IMG/VR virus record: IMGVR_UViG_3300046323_000140
Span: 1 to 30,469 of that record
Source of the DNA: a virus
Length of the DNA stretch: 30,469 bases
Reading direction: 5' to 3' (one strand)
The translations under genes and the position numbers were made by a program. The notes under the pieces were generated by a model that was not told where the DNA came from, did no database searches, and worked only from the letters and a program-made list of their open reading frames with translations. Positions 7,969-17,100 of the stretch are shown piece after piece; within the stretch, counting starts at the first letter, position 1; every line of letters starts with the position of its first letter.

Positions 7969-8370
7969 TTAACCCACAGCCCGCCAGCTAATACTAACTG
8001 GCAATCTAACAAACGCGCCGTCAAGATATGATGACATAATCATTGCGGACTTATCAATGCGCAAAACATCAAGTCGTAAGTCCTTCGGGAAATGCGACTT
8101 TATCAACATTCCAATGCCAATTAACTGCATATGTGTCCAAGACGTGGGAACCATGACCGCGCATTCCAAGCTGCCCATGTGCAAATCATCCGCCGTTGAC
8201 GCCGCGTAAACACGATCAACTGGCCTGCGAAAATCTACAACATTTATAAACGCCGTGTTTGCCGCCGTGGGGTATTTCTGCCCCGGCTCTACAACTTCAT
8301 AACCGCCCGACATTGTTTTGAGTCGGTCAATCAATGCCTTGTAAATACGCGCTTCGATGTTTGGTGTCAT
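7969..8370 (-). CDS. tail terminator protein (gpU-like)
   Basis: A 133-residue protein starting MTPNIEARIYKALIDRLKTM, the typical opening helix of phage tail terminators (DUF4128-like). It is followed by a region giving the N-terminal strand, an acid-rich loop, and beta strands ending RLPVSISWRAVG. Such proteins cap the tail tube once length is set and form the interface to the head connector. The gene follows the HK97 gp10-like gene with an ATGA overlap, the usual neighbour. Identification is from the pattern and place. Confidence 0.72.
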   Translation of the reverse strand: MTPNIEARIYKALIDRLKTMSGGYEVVEPGQKYPTAANTAFINVVDFRRPVDRVYAASTADDLHMGSLECAVMVPTSWTHMQLIGIGMLIKSHFPKDLRLDVLRIDKSAMIMSSYLDGAFVRLPVSISWRAVG

Positions 8371-8825
8371 TTGTTTTTCATCCTAGTTGCCGCCGCCCGC
8401 ATGATTGAAACAAACCTTGCGCTTGTATGTTTGATCCAAAACCTGCCCGCCTGATTGTAGTTTCGCCCTAAGCTATCAATGCCAGTAAAACCGTATTCCA
8501 ACCGCCGCGCGTATGGCGCGCGATATACGAACGTCACACGACTGCCCTTGACCGATGCGTCAATCACTGCGTTACTGGCCGCGATATTGTAATCCGATCC
8601 GTATTCTTTATACGGTCCCGCAGTTATACCGCCAGCCGGGGCGGTCTGTAATGATGCGCGCAAGTTACCCGTGTCAATCGGCGTGTTAATCAACAATTCA
8701 TCGCGGAAGTCTTTTAACCCCTCGCGATAAACCAAATCCATCTTTTCGCTTGTTTCCTTGGCCCATTTATTGACCGCGTTACTAAACCCGCGAGTTGTGC
8801 CTACGGAGCCGTTTACCCTCGCCAT
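8367..8825 (-). CDS. HK97 gp10-like neck / tail completion protein
   Basis: A 152-residue protein with the hallmark of the HK97 gp10 family: a basic helical N-terminus, then NTPIDTGNLRASL at about residues 50-62, followed by a beta region with YAPYARRLEYG-like sequence (APYARRLEYGFTG near 105-117) and a basic C-terminal helix. These proteins sit at the head-tail junction. ATG at 8825 is preceded by a GGGG-rich stretch and overlaps the previous gene by 13 bases. The assignment is firm at family level. Confidence 0.85.
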   Translation of the reverse strand: MARVNGSVGTTRGFSNAVNKWAKETSEKMDLVYREGLKDFRDELLINTPIDTGNLRASLQTAPAGGITAGPYKEYGSDYNIAASNAVIDASVKGSRVTFVYRAPYARRLEYGFTGIDSLGRNYNQAGRFWIKHTSARFVSIMRAAATRMKNK

Positions 8826-9844
8826 GAAGCAATCCCCTTCCGATCAATCGAGTAATCCGCCACGCAATCGCAGTTGATAACATGATTTGGCCCCGCACCG
8901 TAAGTCGTATCGTGCGGGGTCAACATCGCAGTGCCGTCATTCAACACAAATGGAAACGTCAATCCCCGAACGCTCCTGCCATTCATTGCCACGTGAGACG
9001 GCCTGTCCTTAACGCCGCGCCCCCTATGGTTCCACGTGCGGATGACGAATTGTTCAGGAATGCCCGTTTTTTCCAACGCCTGTTTCCATGCCTCGTATTT
9101 ACCTTCTTCGACTGCCCGCGCCGCCTCAGTTCTGGCAATCGTTAGCCCGCGTGATTTTAACAGCTTGTCAGAATACTGTGCTGTTATCCGATCAATCTGC
9201 GCCAATGACAGTGGCTTTCCCGTTGCAACACTGGACTTGATTAGCTTATCAAAACGGCGGTCGCGTTTGGTGTATTCTAGCGCGCGTTTAGGATCATTAC
9301 GTAAGTGTTGGCGCATACCGTCGCGCCATATCAGAACGCCATCTGCGTCTTTTACGAACCCGCCGTTAACCCAAACACGCTGCTGATCACTAATACCAAT
9401 CACGCCGCCAATCCGCTTGCTGTCCTGCAGTCGACCGATTAAATCCGTTGCAATTCGATTGCGACTTCGCCCCAATGCGTAACCGTCCGCTATGGTATTG
9501 CGCACGTTGCCGATGGTTTCCTCAGTGATATTCTGGATTAGCCCGCCAATACGTTCCCGCGCGTAGGTTTCAACGCGTGGCGATAATGTATTCCACCGGA
9601 CAACTGCCCGCGCGCCGTTTGGATATCGCCACGTTTGACCCGCGATTGTGTCAATTCCGCTATTGCCATAAACCTGCAATAATTCCGCGCGAAACTCGTT
9701 GAAAGCATTAACGTCGATATTCATGATGCGAATGACTTCTTCCGGCCCGATCTGCATGGCACGTTCTATTTCGGCCAGCCGCGCGTTATCTGATATGTCC
9801 GACGTGCCGTTTAGAAATGACTTGACTAGCTTTTTCAGGTCCAT
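8813..9844 (-). CDS. Mu gpF / SPP1 gp7-like minor head protein
   Basis: A 343-residue protein with the C-terminal phage Mu F domain: IARTEAARAVEEGKYEAW at about residues 233-250, then RTWNHRGRG and HVAMNGRSV, and the closing NCDCVADY with two cysteines. In SPP1 and Mu, members bind the portal and aid DNA ejection or head morphogenesis. ATG at 9844 is chosen, since translation from a start 46 codons upstream gives a basic, low-similarity stretch that overlaps the neighbouring gene. No strong ribosome binding site is visible. The gene is normally beside the portal gene. Here it sits between connector and neck genes, more than 11 kb from the portal. Confidence 0.82.
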   Translation of the reverse strand: MDLKKLVKSFLNGTSDISDNARLAEIERAMQIGPEEVIRIMNIDVNAFNEFRAELLQVYGNSGIDTIAGQTWRYPNGARAVVRWNTLSPRVETYARERIGGLIQNITEETIGNVRNTIADGYALGRSRNRIATDLIGRLQDSKRIGGVIGISDQQRVWVNGGFVKDADGVLIWRDGMRQHLRNDPKRALEYTKRDRRFDKLIKSSVATGKPLSLAQIDRITAQYSDKLLKSRGLTIARTEAARAVEEGKYEAWKQALEKTGIPEQFVIRTWNHRGRGVKDRPSHVAMNGRSVRGLTFPFVLNDGTAMLTPHDTTYGAGPNHVINCDCVADYSIDRKGIASWRG

Positions 9845-9845
9845 A

Positions 9846-10205
9846 CTAGGCCCTGACAATAAATCGCCAAGCTGCGATAATACCAGCGCCGGGGATCTTC
9901 TCTTGACTGATAATAGCAACCGCCTTGCCGTCAATCCGCATGATGTCTCCCGGCAATGGAGCGTAGTCCGCGATATACGCAATTACTTGCAAGTCAGTCG
10001 CCATAACCGTTTCACCATCAACAAACTTGGCCGCAACACCACTGACAACGCCTTTGACGGTTGTGTAGGTTGTGGTGATTGTTGGAGCATCCCAAGGTTG
10101 CGCGCCGGGCGTTGATACCGAACGGCCTATATCAATGGTGCCTTGCGCGTTATCTGTGATCAATCGCTTGGCGGTATCTGCAAGCCGCTGATAGTTTATC
10201 GCCAT
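9846..10205 (-). CDS. putative head closure / head-tail joining protein
   Basis: A 119-residue protein beginning MAINYQRLADTAKRLITDN. The N-terminal helix is followed by beta strands with a loop PWDAPTITTTY and a later GDIMRIDGKAVAI turn, as in small SH3-like head closure proteins that plug the connector. ATG at 10205 overlaps the upstream stop as TAATG. A start 18 codons earlier would extend into the previous gene. It lies between a DnaT-like connector gene and the Mu F-like gene. The fold is inferred from pattern and place. Confidence 0.68.
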   Translation of the reverse strand: MAINYQRLADTAKRLITDNAQGTIDIGRSVSTPGAQPWDAPTITTTYTTVKGVVSGVAAKFVDGETVMATDLQVIAYIADYAPLPGDIMRIDGKAVAIISQEKIPGAGIIAAWRFIVRA

Positions 10206-10735
10206 TAGACGACAACCGCGACAATGCGAGTTGCGCCAACGGGTGACGATAGATAACACTTGATCTTATCCATCGCGGCGGTGACGATGATGCGCGCGTC
10301 CTCGATTGATCCTGTGAGGTTGTCGGTGTCGTATGTGATCTGGATCACGTCCACTTTCTCGCTGGATACTGTGGCGGTCGCTTTGGATAGTGAAGGGGTT
10401 AGCGCGCCGGGTGTTAGAAATTCAGCGCGGGCAAGTTCGTGTTGCGCATTGATTAGATCAGTCGGGATTTCGTTTGCGCCGATGGATAGGCTTTCGCAAT
10501 CGGTAACGCCAGAGCGCGGCCATGCGAGCGATTGAGCGCGCCCGAGTGTGCGGGTGCCTTTCCATGCGAGGCCGTTTAGATAGGCTGTGGCGCGCCTGAT
10601 AGCGGCTTCCTTGTCAGCGGTTGATCCGTTCAGTGACGCCCCATAGAACGCCGTAGAATAGGCCGCGCAGGCTGTTACGTCTGCATAGCATTCCGCGTTA
10701 GCAACGCCTGCCCCTGTTTCAACGATAAGTGCCAT
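10205..10735 (-). CDS. head-tail connector (DnaT-like family)
   Basis: A 176-residue protein starting MALIVETGAGVANAECYADV, the characteristic opening of phage proteins labelled putative DnaT-like ssDNA-binding or head-tail connector. The helical middle contains KEAAIRRATAYLNG, SLAWPRSGVTD and IPTDLINAQHELARAEFLTPG, all typical of the connector family. The DnaT name in databases is probably misleading, because the gene order places it at the head-tail adaptor. AAGGGG precedes the ATG at a good distance. It is the first gene of an operon driven by a promoter about 30 bases upstream. Confidence 0.8.
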   Translation of the reverse strand: MALIVETGAGVANAECYADVTACAAYSTAFYGASLNGSTADKEAAIRRATAYLNGLAWKGTRTLGRAQSLAWPRSGVTDCESLSIGANEIPTDLINAQHELARAEFLTPGALTPSLSKATATVSSEKVDVIQITYDTDNLTGSIEDARIIVTAAMDKIKCYLSSPVGATRIVAVVV

Positions 10736-10751
10736 GCGTTACCCCTTATAT

Positions 10752-10769
10752 TTGATAGTATCGTATCAA
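10752..10769. promoter_or_regulatory. operator-like palindrome
   Basis: TTGATAGTATCGTATCAA is an inverted repeat with 6-base arms TTGATA and TATCAA around a 6-base centre. It overlaps the -10 box of the leftward connector promoter and lies just upstream of the -35 of the rightward promoter. A bound protein could therefore block the first and influence the second. Confidence 0.5.
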
Positions 10770-10788
10770 AAAAAGCATTGACAGGCAA
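10760..10788 (-). promoter_or_regulatory. leftward promoter of the connector operon
   Basis: TTGCCT, 17 bases, TACGAT on the minus strand, about 25 bases before the connector start codon. Its -35 shares one base with the -35 of the rightward promoter at 10778-10806. Confidence 0.5.
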
Positions 10789-10806
10789 TTTGGGGCGGTG
10801 TAGATG
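10778..10806 (+). promoter_or_regulatory. rightward promoter of the first plus-strand island
   Basis: TTGACA, 17 bases, TAGATG, with a G-rich spacer end (GGGGCGGTG) directly before the -10. It resembles the promoters at 23372, 26723 and 29014. Confidence 0.6.
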
Positions 10807-10841
10807 TGTGGGCAAGACGTAACGCATATGGAGATATAATA

Positions 10842-11147
10842 ATGCTAACAATGTTCAAACGCCCGCAGCCATCACAAGACAAGCTACCAGCGCCGCGCCA
10901 ATACACCGAAAATGAATACGCCGACGCATTGCGCCGCCAAGCCATCCTAGACGGTCAACGCACCAGCACCATTGCACTTGATTGTGAATACATCGACGCA
11001 ATCCGCGACGGTTGTGACACAACGGCATCAATCGCAAACTATGTCGAGTGCAATTCTATGTCAGCGTTTTATCGGTTGAAAAACCTAGAAAAACTGGGAA
11101 TGATTAAATCTATCAGAGGCGAGATTACACATTGGAGACTAACATGA
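10842..11147 (+). CDS. small winged-helix-like DNA-binding protein
   Basis: A 101-residue protein on the strand opposite to the structural genes. The first 40 residues are polar and probably flexible. The C-terminal part (about residues 55-101) reads as a winged helix-turn-helix: TTASIANYVECN, then a recognition-like helix MSAFYRLKNLEKLGM and a wing IKSIRGEITHWRL. ATG at 10842 is chosen because GGAG lies about eight bases upstream. The longer frame from 10806 begins inside the promoter -10. It faces the connector operon across a palindrome and could regulate both. It forms a unit with the small membrane protein that follows by ATGA overlap. The target is unknown. Confidence 0.7.
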   Translation: MLTMFKRPQPSQDKLPAPRQYTENEYADALRRQAILDGQRTSTIALDCEYIDAIRDGCDTTASIANYVECNSMSAFYRLKNLEKLGMIKSIRGEITHWRLT

Positions 11148-11278
11148 CAGACCTAGAAGATCTGATTAATGACCTGAGATCATTGCCGCGCAAGATCATT
11201 ATTATCAACGTCATTGCAACGGTTTTGTTTTTTGCAATGTGGCCCGTGTTGGCGGTCATCGTTATGGTGATGATGTAA
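11144..11278 (+). CDS. 44-residue single-pass membrane protein
   Basis: A short gene whose ATG overlaps the previous stop as ATGA. The protein has a polar, acidic N-terminus (MTDLEDLINDLRSLPRK) followed by a hydrophobic helix that fills the rest (about residues 18-44), with a Trp-Pro in the middle. The stop runs into the terminator of the opposite-strand capsid operon. The overlap with a recognisable gene and the clean polar-then-hydrophobic layout support it as real. It may be a superinfection or lysis-timing protein, but no function can be read. Confidence 0.6.
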   Translation: MTDLEDLINDLRSLPRKIIIINVIATVLFFAMWPVLAVIVMVMM

Positions 11279-11302
11279 AAAAGCCGCCCCCGAAGGGACG
11301 GC
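11277..11302 (-). terminator. terminator of the capsid operon
   Basis: On the minus strand the stem GCCGTCCC-TTCG-GGGGCGGC (8 pairs, one G-T) with a UUCG tetraloop is followed by six T residues. It lies about 30 bases after the major capsid stop and separates head transcripts from the connector operon. Confidence 0.85.
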
Positions 11303-11331
11303 CATGCTAGCGACGTATCGTTTCGCGGGGA

Positions 11332-12258
11332 TTAAATGTTATCGCGGTATTTAACTTCGGCAGGGCGGCGAATATCCAAGCCGCCAAGCCGGAACACACC
11401 CGGAACCTCCCAACGCAAAGGCCCCTTTTGAAATACTGGCATAAATTGATGCGGCATAGGAATATGCAGCTTCAAAACGCCGGGGTCTTTACGGTAAGCA
11501 ATCATACGCTGCGTCGAACCAGCGCCAGCAGTTTCAAGACCACGAACACCAAAGATGCTAAGTGGCTTACCGGTCATGGCAGTGTATGTGTTGTTTTCGC
11601 GCAGGAAGCTCAGGATAGTTTGGGTAGTGTCGCCCACCCGGCGCGTTGCCAAGGTGTTGATTTTACCAAACGACAAAAGCAAGGTGTCGGAAATAGAGGT
11701 AAACAGCGTGGAAGTTGCGTTTGCCAAAATAGCATTGTTAATGTCTGCAAGGATTTCATCGGCGGTTGTGTTTACCAAGTCATCCCAAGCGCCATTGGCA
11801 ACGTTAGCAGTTCCAACGCCCGTATAGTTCATGATGCCTTGGAAACCCTTGGCGGTATCACCCGACAAAGCCACGCGGTCAACCATTTCTTCGTATGCCC
11901 GACGTGCGGCTTTGGCATCATCAGCTTGTAGGTTAATGCCCAAGGCTTGCGCTTGCTGGACAGCTTCCCATCCCCACCCGTAGCCGATAGCTGCGGTGTA
12001 AACGGGTGTTTGGAATTGCGACATTTCAGTCCCGGCCAGCGGAATGTCATCAGAGTTTCCGTTGATCCATTCAGCTCGACCGAATTTATCCGAAGAATAA
12101 TAAGTGACGGTTTGCGCCATTGCGCCAGCGGAAGTATCCACTGGAATAAGTTTGGGGTATTGAATATCTGGATAAACGGTTTCGTTCACCAGCTTTTCAA
12201 CATAGGACGTTTGGCTTTCGACAAACCCCAGTGCAGTTTGATCGTTAAAGATTGGCAT
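11332..12258 (-). CDS. major capsid protein (DUF2184-like, HK97 fold)
   Basis: A 308-residue protein, the largest gene of the head cluster, last before a strong terminator. Sequence features match DUF2184-type major capsid proteins: an N-terminal VESQTSYVEKLVNETVYPDI region, then PKLIPVDTSAGAMAQTVTYY, a Gly-Trp-Gly-Trp-Glu motif near residue 95, and the C-terminal MPHQFMPVFQKGPLRWEVPG and RLGGLDIRRPAEVKY. AAGGA precedes the ATG. No separate N-terminal delta domain is seen, consistent with the scaffold being fused to the protease gene upstream. High expression is expected. Confidence 0.9.
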   Translation of the reverse strand: MPIFNDQTALGFVESQTSYVEKLVNETVYPDIQYPKLIPVDTSAGAMAQTVTYYSSDKFGRAEWINGNSDDIPLAGTEMSQFQTPVYTAAIGYGWGWEAVQQAQALGINLQADDAKAARRAYEEMVDRVALSGDTAKGFQGIMNYTGVGTANVANGAWDDLVNTTADEILADINNAILANATSTLFTSISDTLLLSFGKINTLATRRVGDTTQTILSFLRENNTYTAMTGKPLSIFGVRGLETAGAGSTQRMIAYRKDPGVLKLHIPMPHQFMPVFQKGPLRWEVPGVFRLGGLDIRRPAEVKYRDNI

Positions 12259-12269
12259 TTAGTTAATCC

Positions 12270-12725
12270 TTAGTTCAAGCGAAGACGAACGAGAGTGCCG
12301 ACAGTGCCGGAGCTTTCGAAGATCGCGTTAGGAATGATTAGGTTTGAAGCAGCGGACGACGTGAAGTTGCCAGCTTGGCCAGTGCCGACGACCATGTATG
12401 CTTGCGCACCAGCGGCCACAGTAGCGCCAGCAGTCACCCAGATGACGCCCTTAGTCATGACGCGGCAAGTATCATTGACTGCCCAGCCCTCTGGTGTCGC
12501 AGGGTTTACGGAACGATCACGCACGGTAATGCCGCGATAAACGTCGCTTGCGGCGGTTGCGGCCACGACTTGCCGATCAGCGGTTCCTTGACGAACCACT
12601 TTACCGAAAGTAATTGCGGCGGTCTGGACTTCGCGAGAAATAAGCGTCGATGGTTCCTCATTGACGATCTGGCCAACACGGCCTGCGGTCATGTTTTCGG
12701 TGTAAGATAGTTGAACGTTAGGCAT
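12270..12725 (-). CDS. capsid decoration / cement protein (gp24-like)
   Basis: A 151-residue, beta-rich protein between protease-scaffold and major capsid. The order and the pattern (AGRVGQIVNEEPSTLISRE near the N-terminus, FGKVVRQGT, a GITVRDRSVNP turn, and AAGAQAYMVVGTG) match the gp24-like structural cement proteins that bind the outside of HK97-type capsids. The ATG overlaps the preceding stop by one base (TAATG), with AAGGG upstream. It ends 11 bases before the capsid start, so both are probably made from one message in large amounts. Confidence 0.8.
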   Translation of the reverse strand: MPNVQLSYTENMTAGRVGQIVNEEPSTLISREVQTAAITFGKVVRQGTADRQVVAATAASDVYRGITVRDRSVNPATPEGWAVNDTCRVMTKGVIWVTAGATVAAGAQAYMVVGTGQAGNFTSSAASNLIIPNAIFESSGTVGTLVRLRLN

Positions 12726-13732
12726 TATTCACCCTTCCAAGCGTTTTCCAAGCGGGCGCGGTATGCGGCTTGCCCGTTGTCAGTTACAATCGTTTTCGCC
12801 TTCATATCGGCAATGGTTTTCCGCGCGGTGTCGTCTTTGGCGGCGGATGCGGTGTCAGCCAGACGCTGCACTGTTTTGTGCATCGTGATGATTTCAACCG
12901 AGGACGCATTGCTAATAGCTTCATCACCAAACAAGGGATTGGCTTTTAGCGCGGCAGTTGCTACAGCCAACTCTTCCGCAATAGCGGCGGCGGCAGCGTC
13001 CTTAAACGACTTTAATTCCGCATCTTTGATTGCCAACTCGGCTTTCAACGATCCGACTTCCGTATCTTTATCGGCAATATATGCCGTGAGTTTATCGGCA
13101 TCGGTGACGGCCACGTTAATGGCTTTATCCCCGAACACCAGCGACTTAAAGTCCATTTCTGGCCCCTTCGTGGTTACAGGGCTCGCGCCCCAGTTAATCG
13201 CACTGTCACCAATGCGGGCTTTATCCCCGGCGCGGCCTTTTGGAACCAATGCCAAGTGGTTGTAGTTGAATTCAGTCATGATCGCGTCGTATTGCTCGCC
13301 TCGATCCGTCACACCGTCCTGCATCGTGATGTGAGCGGTGTATCCTAGACTGATTTCCCTATGTGTTGTCTTTGCCGACGTTGTGGCGTCAGTGTCTTTA
13401 ATGATCAGGGACGCGGCGAGGTAGTCACCATCGCGAAGAATGTCGGTTGATACCTCGCCTTTTGCTAGTTGCGCCCAGTTATCCGATGTAACCAACTCTT
13501 TAGGATGGTTCAGAGTGACAGGCGCGTGTTGCAACGATGCAAGTGCGTCCTTGCTGAATACTTCGCTTTCGGGGCGGTAAACACGCACAGAACCGGAACC
13601 CATTAGGCCGACTTCATCCGCGCGGTAGATTTGAATACCAGTGCGGGCCACTTTTGACGTGGCAATAAGATACCCGTCTTGGGTGTCCTTAGTCGCGCCG
13701 ATTGTTGCCCGATCTTGGAATTTAATCATCAT
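12725..13732 (-). CDS. DUF2213 prohead protease fused to scaffold
   Basis: A 335-residue protein with two parts. Residues 1-190 are a DUF2213-type capsid maturation protease: VTLNHP with His76, REISLGY with Ser128 and NHLALVPKG with His159 are the likely catalytic or conserved positions. Residues about 195-335 are helical and rich in Ala, Lys, Asp and Glu, with a coiled-coil middle, as in internal scaffolds. The protease would cleave the scaffold and itself after head assembly. ATG at 13732 shares one base with the preceding stop (TGATG). A second ATG is next to it. The neighbours are head proteins. Confidence 0.88.
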   Translation of the reverse strand: MMIKFQDRATIGATKDTQDGYLIATSKVARTGIQIYRADEVGLMGSGSVRVYRPESEVFSKDALASLQHAPVTLNHPKELVTSDNWAQLAKGEVSTDILRDGDYLAASLIIKDTDATTSAKTTHREISLGYTAHITMQDGVTDRGEQYDAIMTEFNYNHLALVPKGRAGDKARIGDSAINWGASPVTTKGPEMDFKSLVFGDKAINVAVTDADKLTAYIADKDTEVGSLKAELAIKDAELKSFKDAAAAAIAEELAVATAALKANPLFGDEAISNASSVEIITMHKTVQRLADTASAAKDDTARKTIADMKAKTIVTDNGQAAYRARLENAWKGE

Positions 13733-14085
13733 CAAAACTCATAAATTGTTGCGATAAGACCCGTGCCGCCCGTGACGGTGATTGTGCCGTTTAGCCATTG
13801 CGCAATTGACGCAAGTTCAATGCAAACCCGGCCAGTCGTGGCAGGAATACCGCCGATGCCAGTGTATCCGCCCGCTACAGGCGCTAGGCCATAACCAGAC
13901 ACTGGGACGGCGACGTTAGTTGAACCCACGATGACGGGCGATAACACGCCGCCAGTTGGGTTGCGGAGTTCGAGGAATGCGCGCTTTGATGGGTCATAAA
14001 CAAAAGTATCACTTGCGGTCATTGTGGTCGAAACCACGTTGACAGCGGCGGTAGAGTTCATGTTCGTTTTAACAATAAGTGCCAT
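13732..14085 (-). CDS. small head-cluster structural protein
   Basis: A 117-residue beta-rich protein, first of the head operon. Its N-terminus MALIVKTNMNSTAAVNVVST and Gly/Ala/Val-rich middle (VPVSGYGLAPVAGGYTGIGG) resemble small minor structural or head-fibre proteins. It lies about 60 bases after the spike gene with a promoter in the gap, and overlaps the protease gene at its stop. Function unknown. Decoration or head fibre is the most natural guess. Confidence 0.65.
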   Translation of the reverse strand: MALIVKTNMNSTAAVNVVSTTMTASDTFVYDPSKRAFLELRNPTGGVLSPVIVGSTNVAVPVSGYGLAPVAGGYTGIGGIPATTGRVCIELASIAQWLNGTITVTGGTGLIATIYEF

Positions 14086-14113
14086 TTGTCAAGCCCTAAA
14101 TTCAGTTGCTGTC

Positions 14114-14142
14114 ATTATGCTAGTTTTGCGGTGCGTTTGCAA
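14114..14142 (-). promoter_or_regulatory. promoter of the head operon
   Basis: TTGCAA, 17 bases, CATAAT on the minus strand, in the 58-base gap between the spike gene and the head operon. It would allow capsid genes to be transcribed independently of the fibre genes. Confidence 0.6.
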
Positions 14143-14143
14143 A

Positions 14144-17100
14144 TTAGGTGAATGTTCCTGATCGAGTCCAGCCTGTATTAGGTCCAGTCCCCGTGTTAAA
14201 CGCGCCAGTTGAGTTCCAGTTTGCTAGTGTAGTTTGATCGCCGATTACAACTTGGGCGCGACCGTTGTAAGCAGTTGTTCCGCCGTCGCGCATTTTCTTA
14301 GAAAGAGTTTGAATGTCGACTTGTTCGTTAACGCCTCCCAAATCAACAATAGACGCACCGTTGGCCACGTCAGTATCCGATGCAATGACATTTTCCACAG
14401 CAATAACAATCTGCCCTACGCTAGTTGCCGCTAGTGACCTGTTAAATGCGGACGAGTTAAAGAGTCTAACTTGCCCAGCGTTAAAACTGTAGATTGCAGA
14501 TGTCCAAGCCGTTGTAACCAGAGTTGGTGTTAAAGGAACGACAGAACCTAAAACCTCGTTGCCATCGAGTTCGTATGCCTTAACTGTTCGAGTTGTCGCG
14601 TCAACTGTGACAATGTGATTTTTAACAGCCGCTTTATTCAATGGGTAAGTCGCTTGGAACAAAACTGTTGATCCGTTTCTCACTCTTACTTGCAATGTGT
14701 TGGACGCGCCATTCACATAGATATCGCAAGGGTTCAGGCCAGCTAGCTCTATAAACCTTGATGCATCAATGGAAGATATGGAATTAAACCTACCAGCGAT
14801 AACCATTTTAGTTCCTTCGGCAGGTGTAATGCTTGAAGCAGTATACGATCCGTCACTGGCTGATTGATTGCGTAAAATAGGCAATGGGGCAATAAGGTTA
14901 TTTGCCATAAGAGTTATTGACGTCGATGTCAGGTCAATTGGTATTGCATCAAGAGTTGTTCCCCCAGTTGGGACAATATGCGGAAACGCTTTCCAATATT
15001 GGTTAAGAACGTCTTCGTCAGGAACCCCCCTAGCAGACATGTTTTTATTATTAGTGTCGATTGAAAAATAATCCAACCCATTAAATGGAACACCCGGCGC
15101 TGAATATACTCTTAGCTTTCCACCAACATAGTCTGCATCATAAGGGATTGATCCGTTCACAGAGACGCCAATTGCTTTCCGCATTGCGGCGGGTCGCGTT
15201 TCGCCACGGATATCCCATAGATTGCGAAGCGTGTAGCCTGTAACACCCAATTCCGCGTATGCGCCAGCAGGATCAACAACCCAGTTATTAGGAACAGGCT
15301 GAATTTGTGTAATCAGCCCTTGAGTTCTTAGACATGCATCAAGCAATGATCTATGCACCCTAATGCCACCGTCTAGCCCTGCAAACCCCTGCGGAGACGG
15401 GTGCAGTTGGTCGCCAGCAACCCCACCACCCTCATTGCGCCCTCTAGAATGAGGGGCTAACATAAAGAATGAATTGTTATCTGTTATTGCAGCAAAGTGA
15501 GGCATATCTGCCCTAGCTTTTATCCAAGCCTGCATAAGGAGAATGTAGTTTGAATAATAGCTATGGGGCGGGGCGAGTGTTCCGTTTACAAGTTTACTAT
15601 CTGACCAATCTCCAAATTGCTCTGCATATGTATGATCTAAATTGACAGTTACCCCACTTGATTTAGTGGCTTCAGCTACATTAGGCAATGTAAATGAAGT
15701 TCCATTCATTCTTTTCTGTGTCATAATTTCAGAAAAGAATTTTCCGTAATTGTTGCCAAAGCTAGTTGGGTTTCCAGTCCAGAGCAAGCATAGTATCGAA
15801 GGTTTGACCGCGCCATTTCGAGTAATTGCGTTAAAAATACGCATATTGTCGGCCCATAAGCGTCCCGGAAGACTGTCATCGACAACTTGATCTGGGCCAG
15901 TTCCGGCCCGTGCAGGATACCCAATTGCTGATTTTATGTTAGGGTATGTGGAATGCATATGATTGGATATGTGCGCGGGTAGCCCGCTTTCAAAACCATA
16001 TGCCAATTCATCCACCCACTCACCATCTTGCTTATCGCCATGCGTAGCGATGAAGCAATCGCCGGGAGCAGCAACAGTAGGACGCGAAGCAAGTGCGGTA
16101 TAAAAGTCAGAGAACCCAGTAGATAACTCTGATTGTCCGTCGGTCAAGAATATCAAGCCAACCGCAAACCTAACATTACCACGTTGAATTGTGCCATCAA
16201 GTCCTGTTACCCGAACCTCGACAAATCCCCAGAATGGCGTCATAGGGCATTGCCATTGGGCTGACCAAGTGCCACCTGCTCCAACAGTCGCAACTGTCTG
16301 CCAATCTGTTGTGTTAGCCCCTGCAAACTGTTGATCATAAGCGCGGGCTTGAATAATAGCCCCAACAGTTCCATTCCCACTAATAGGCACAATCCCATAG
16401 GCGCGGCCAGTAGACCCCAAGTGAGGCGCGATGAACCGATCCGTAAAAGTAGGGGCGCTAAGTGTTACGGTTTGAACAACAGGCGCGCTAGACAAACTTA
16501 GTGTGCCGCTATGAACGTCCCAGAAGTTCTTTACATATTGCCCGTGTCCAGATTGATAGCCGTTTTCAGTGCTGTCCGTAGTGACAACAGGAAATGGCGA
16601 GAACATTGGAATAGTTCCGCCCTTCCCTATCATCGCTGTAGGCAACTGGTCATAAGCCATGCGCTTAACCAAGCCCTCAAACGCAGAAAATTGCGTGGAG
16701 TATAGCCCAAGACCTCTTATCAGCATTGCGTCAGCAGCCCAGCAGTTAGGTGCCCAATAGGTTGACTTGGTAGATGGGTTCCAGTTCCTAAACGATCCGC
16801 CGATCACGTCACCTGTAATGACCCAACCTTGCGAGTTTAACGGATACCAAGATGACGGGGCAGGAAAGTAAACAAGTTCAGAAGTGGTAAGGCCGACAAC
16901 TGTTCTATCTAGTTGAACAACAAGAGAGTTCCCAGATGTATTCGCTCCAGTAGACACAATGCCAATTAGAGTGTTGTCAGATACCTTACGACACTCCAGC
17001 CCATAAAAACCTACCCAAGTGGGGTCACCTGATTGGTTTGTTGCCACCGTAATCGTTGTTGAACCAATAGCAGACACAGCCCGTTGACGATATGTAAACG

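Noticed and set aside
10205-10735. DnaT-like single-stranded DNA binding function
   Set aside because: The similarity is to a phage family carrying that label, but the gene sits among connector genes and has no replication context.
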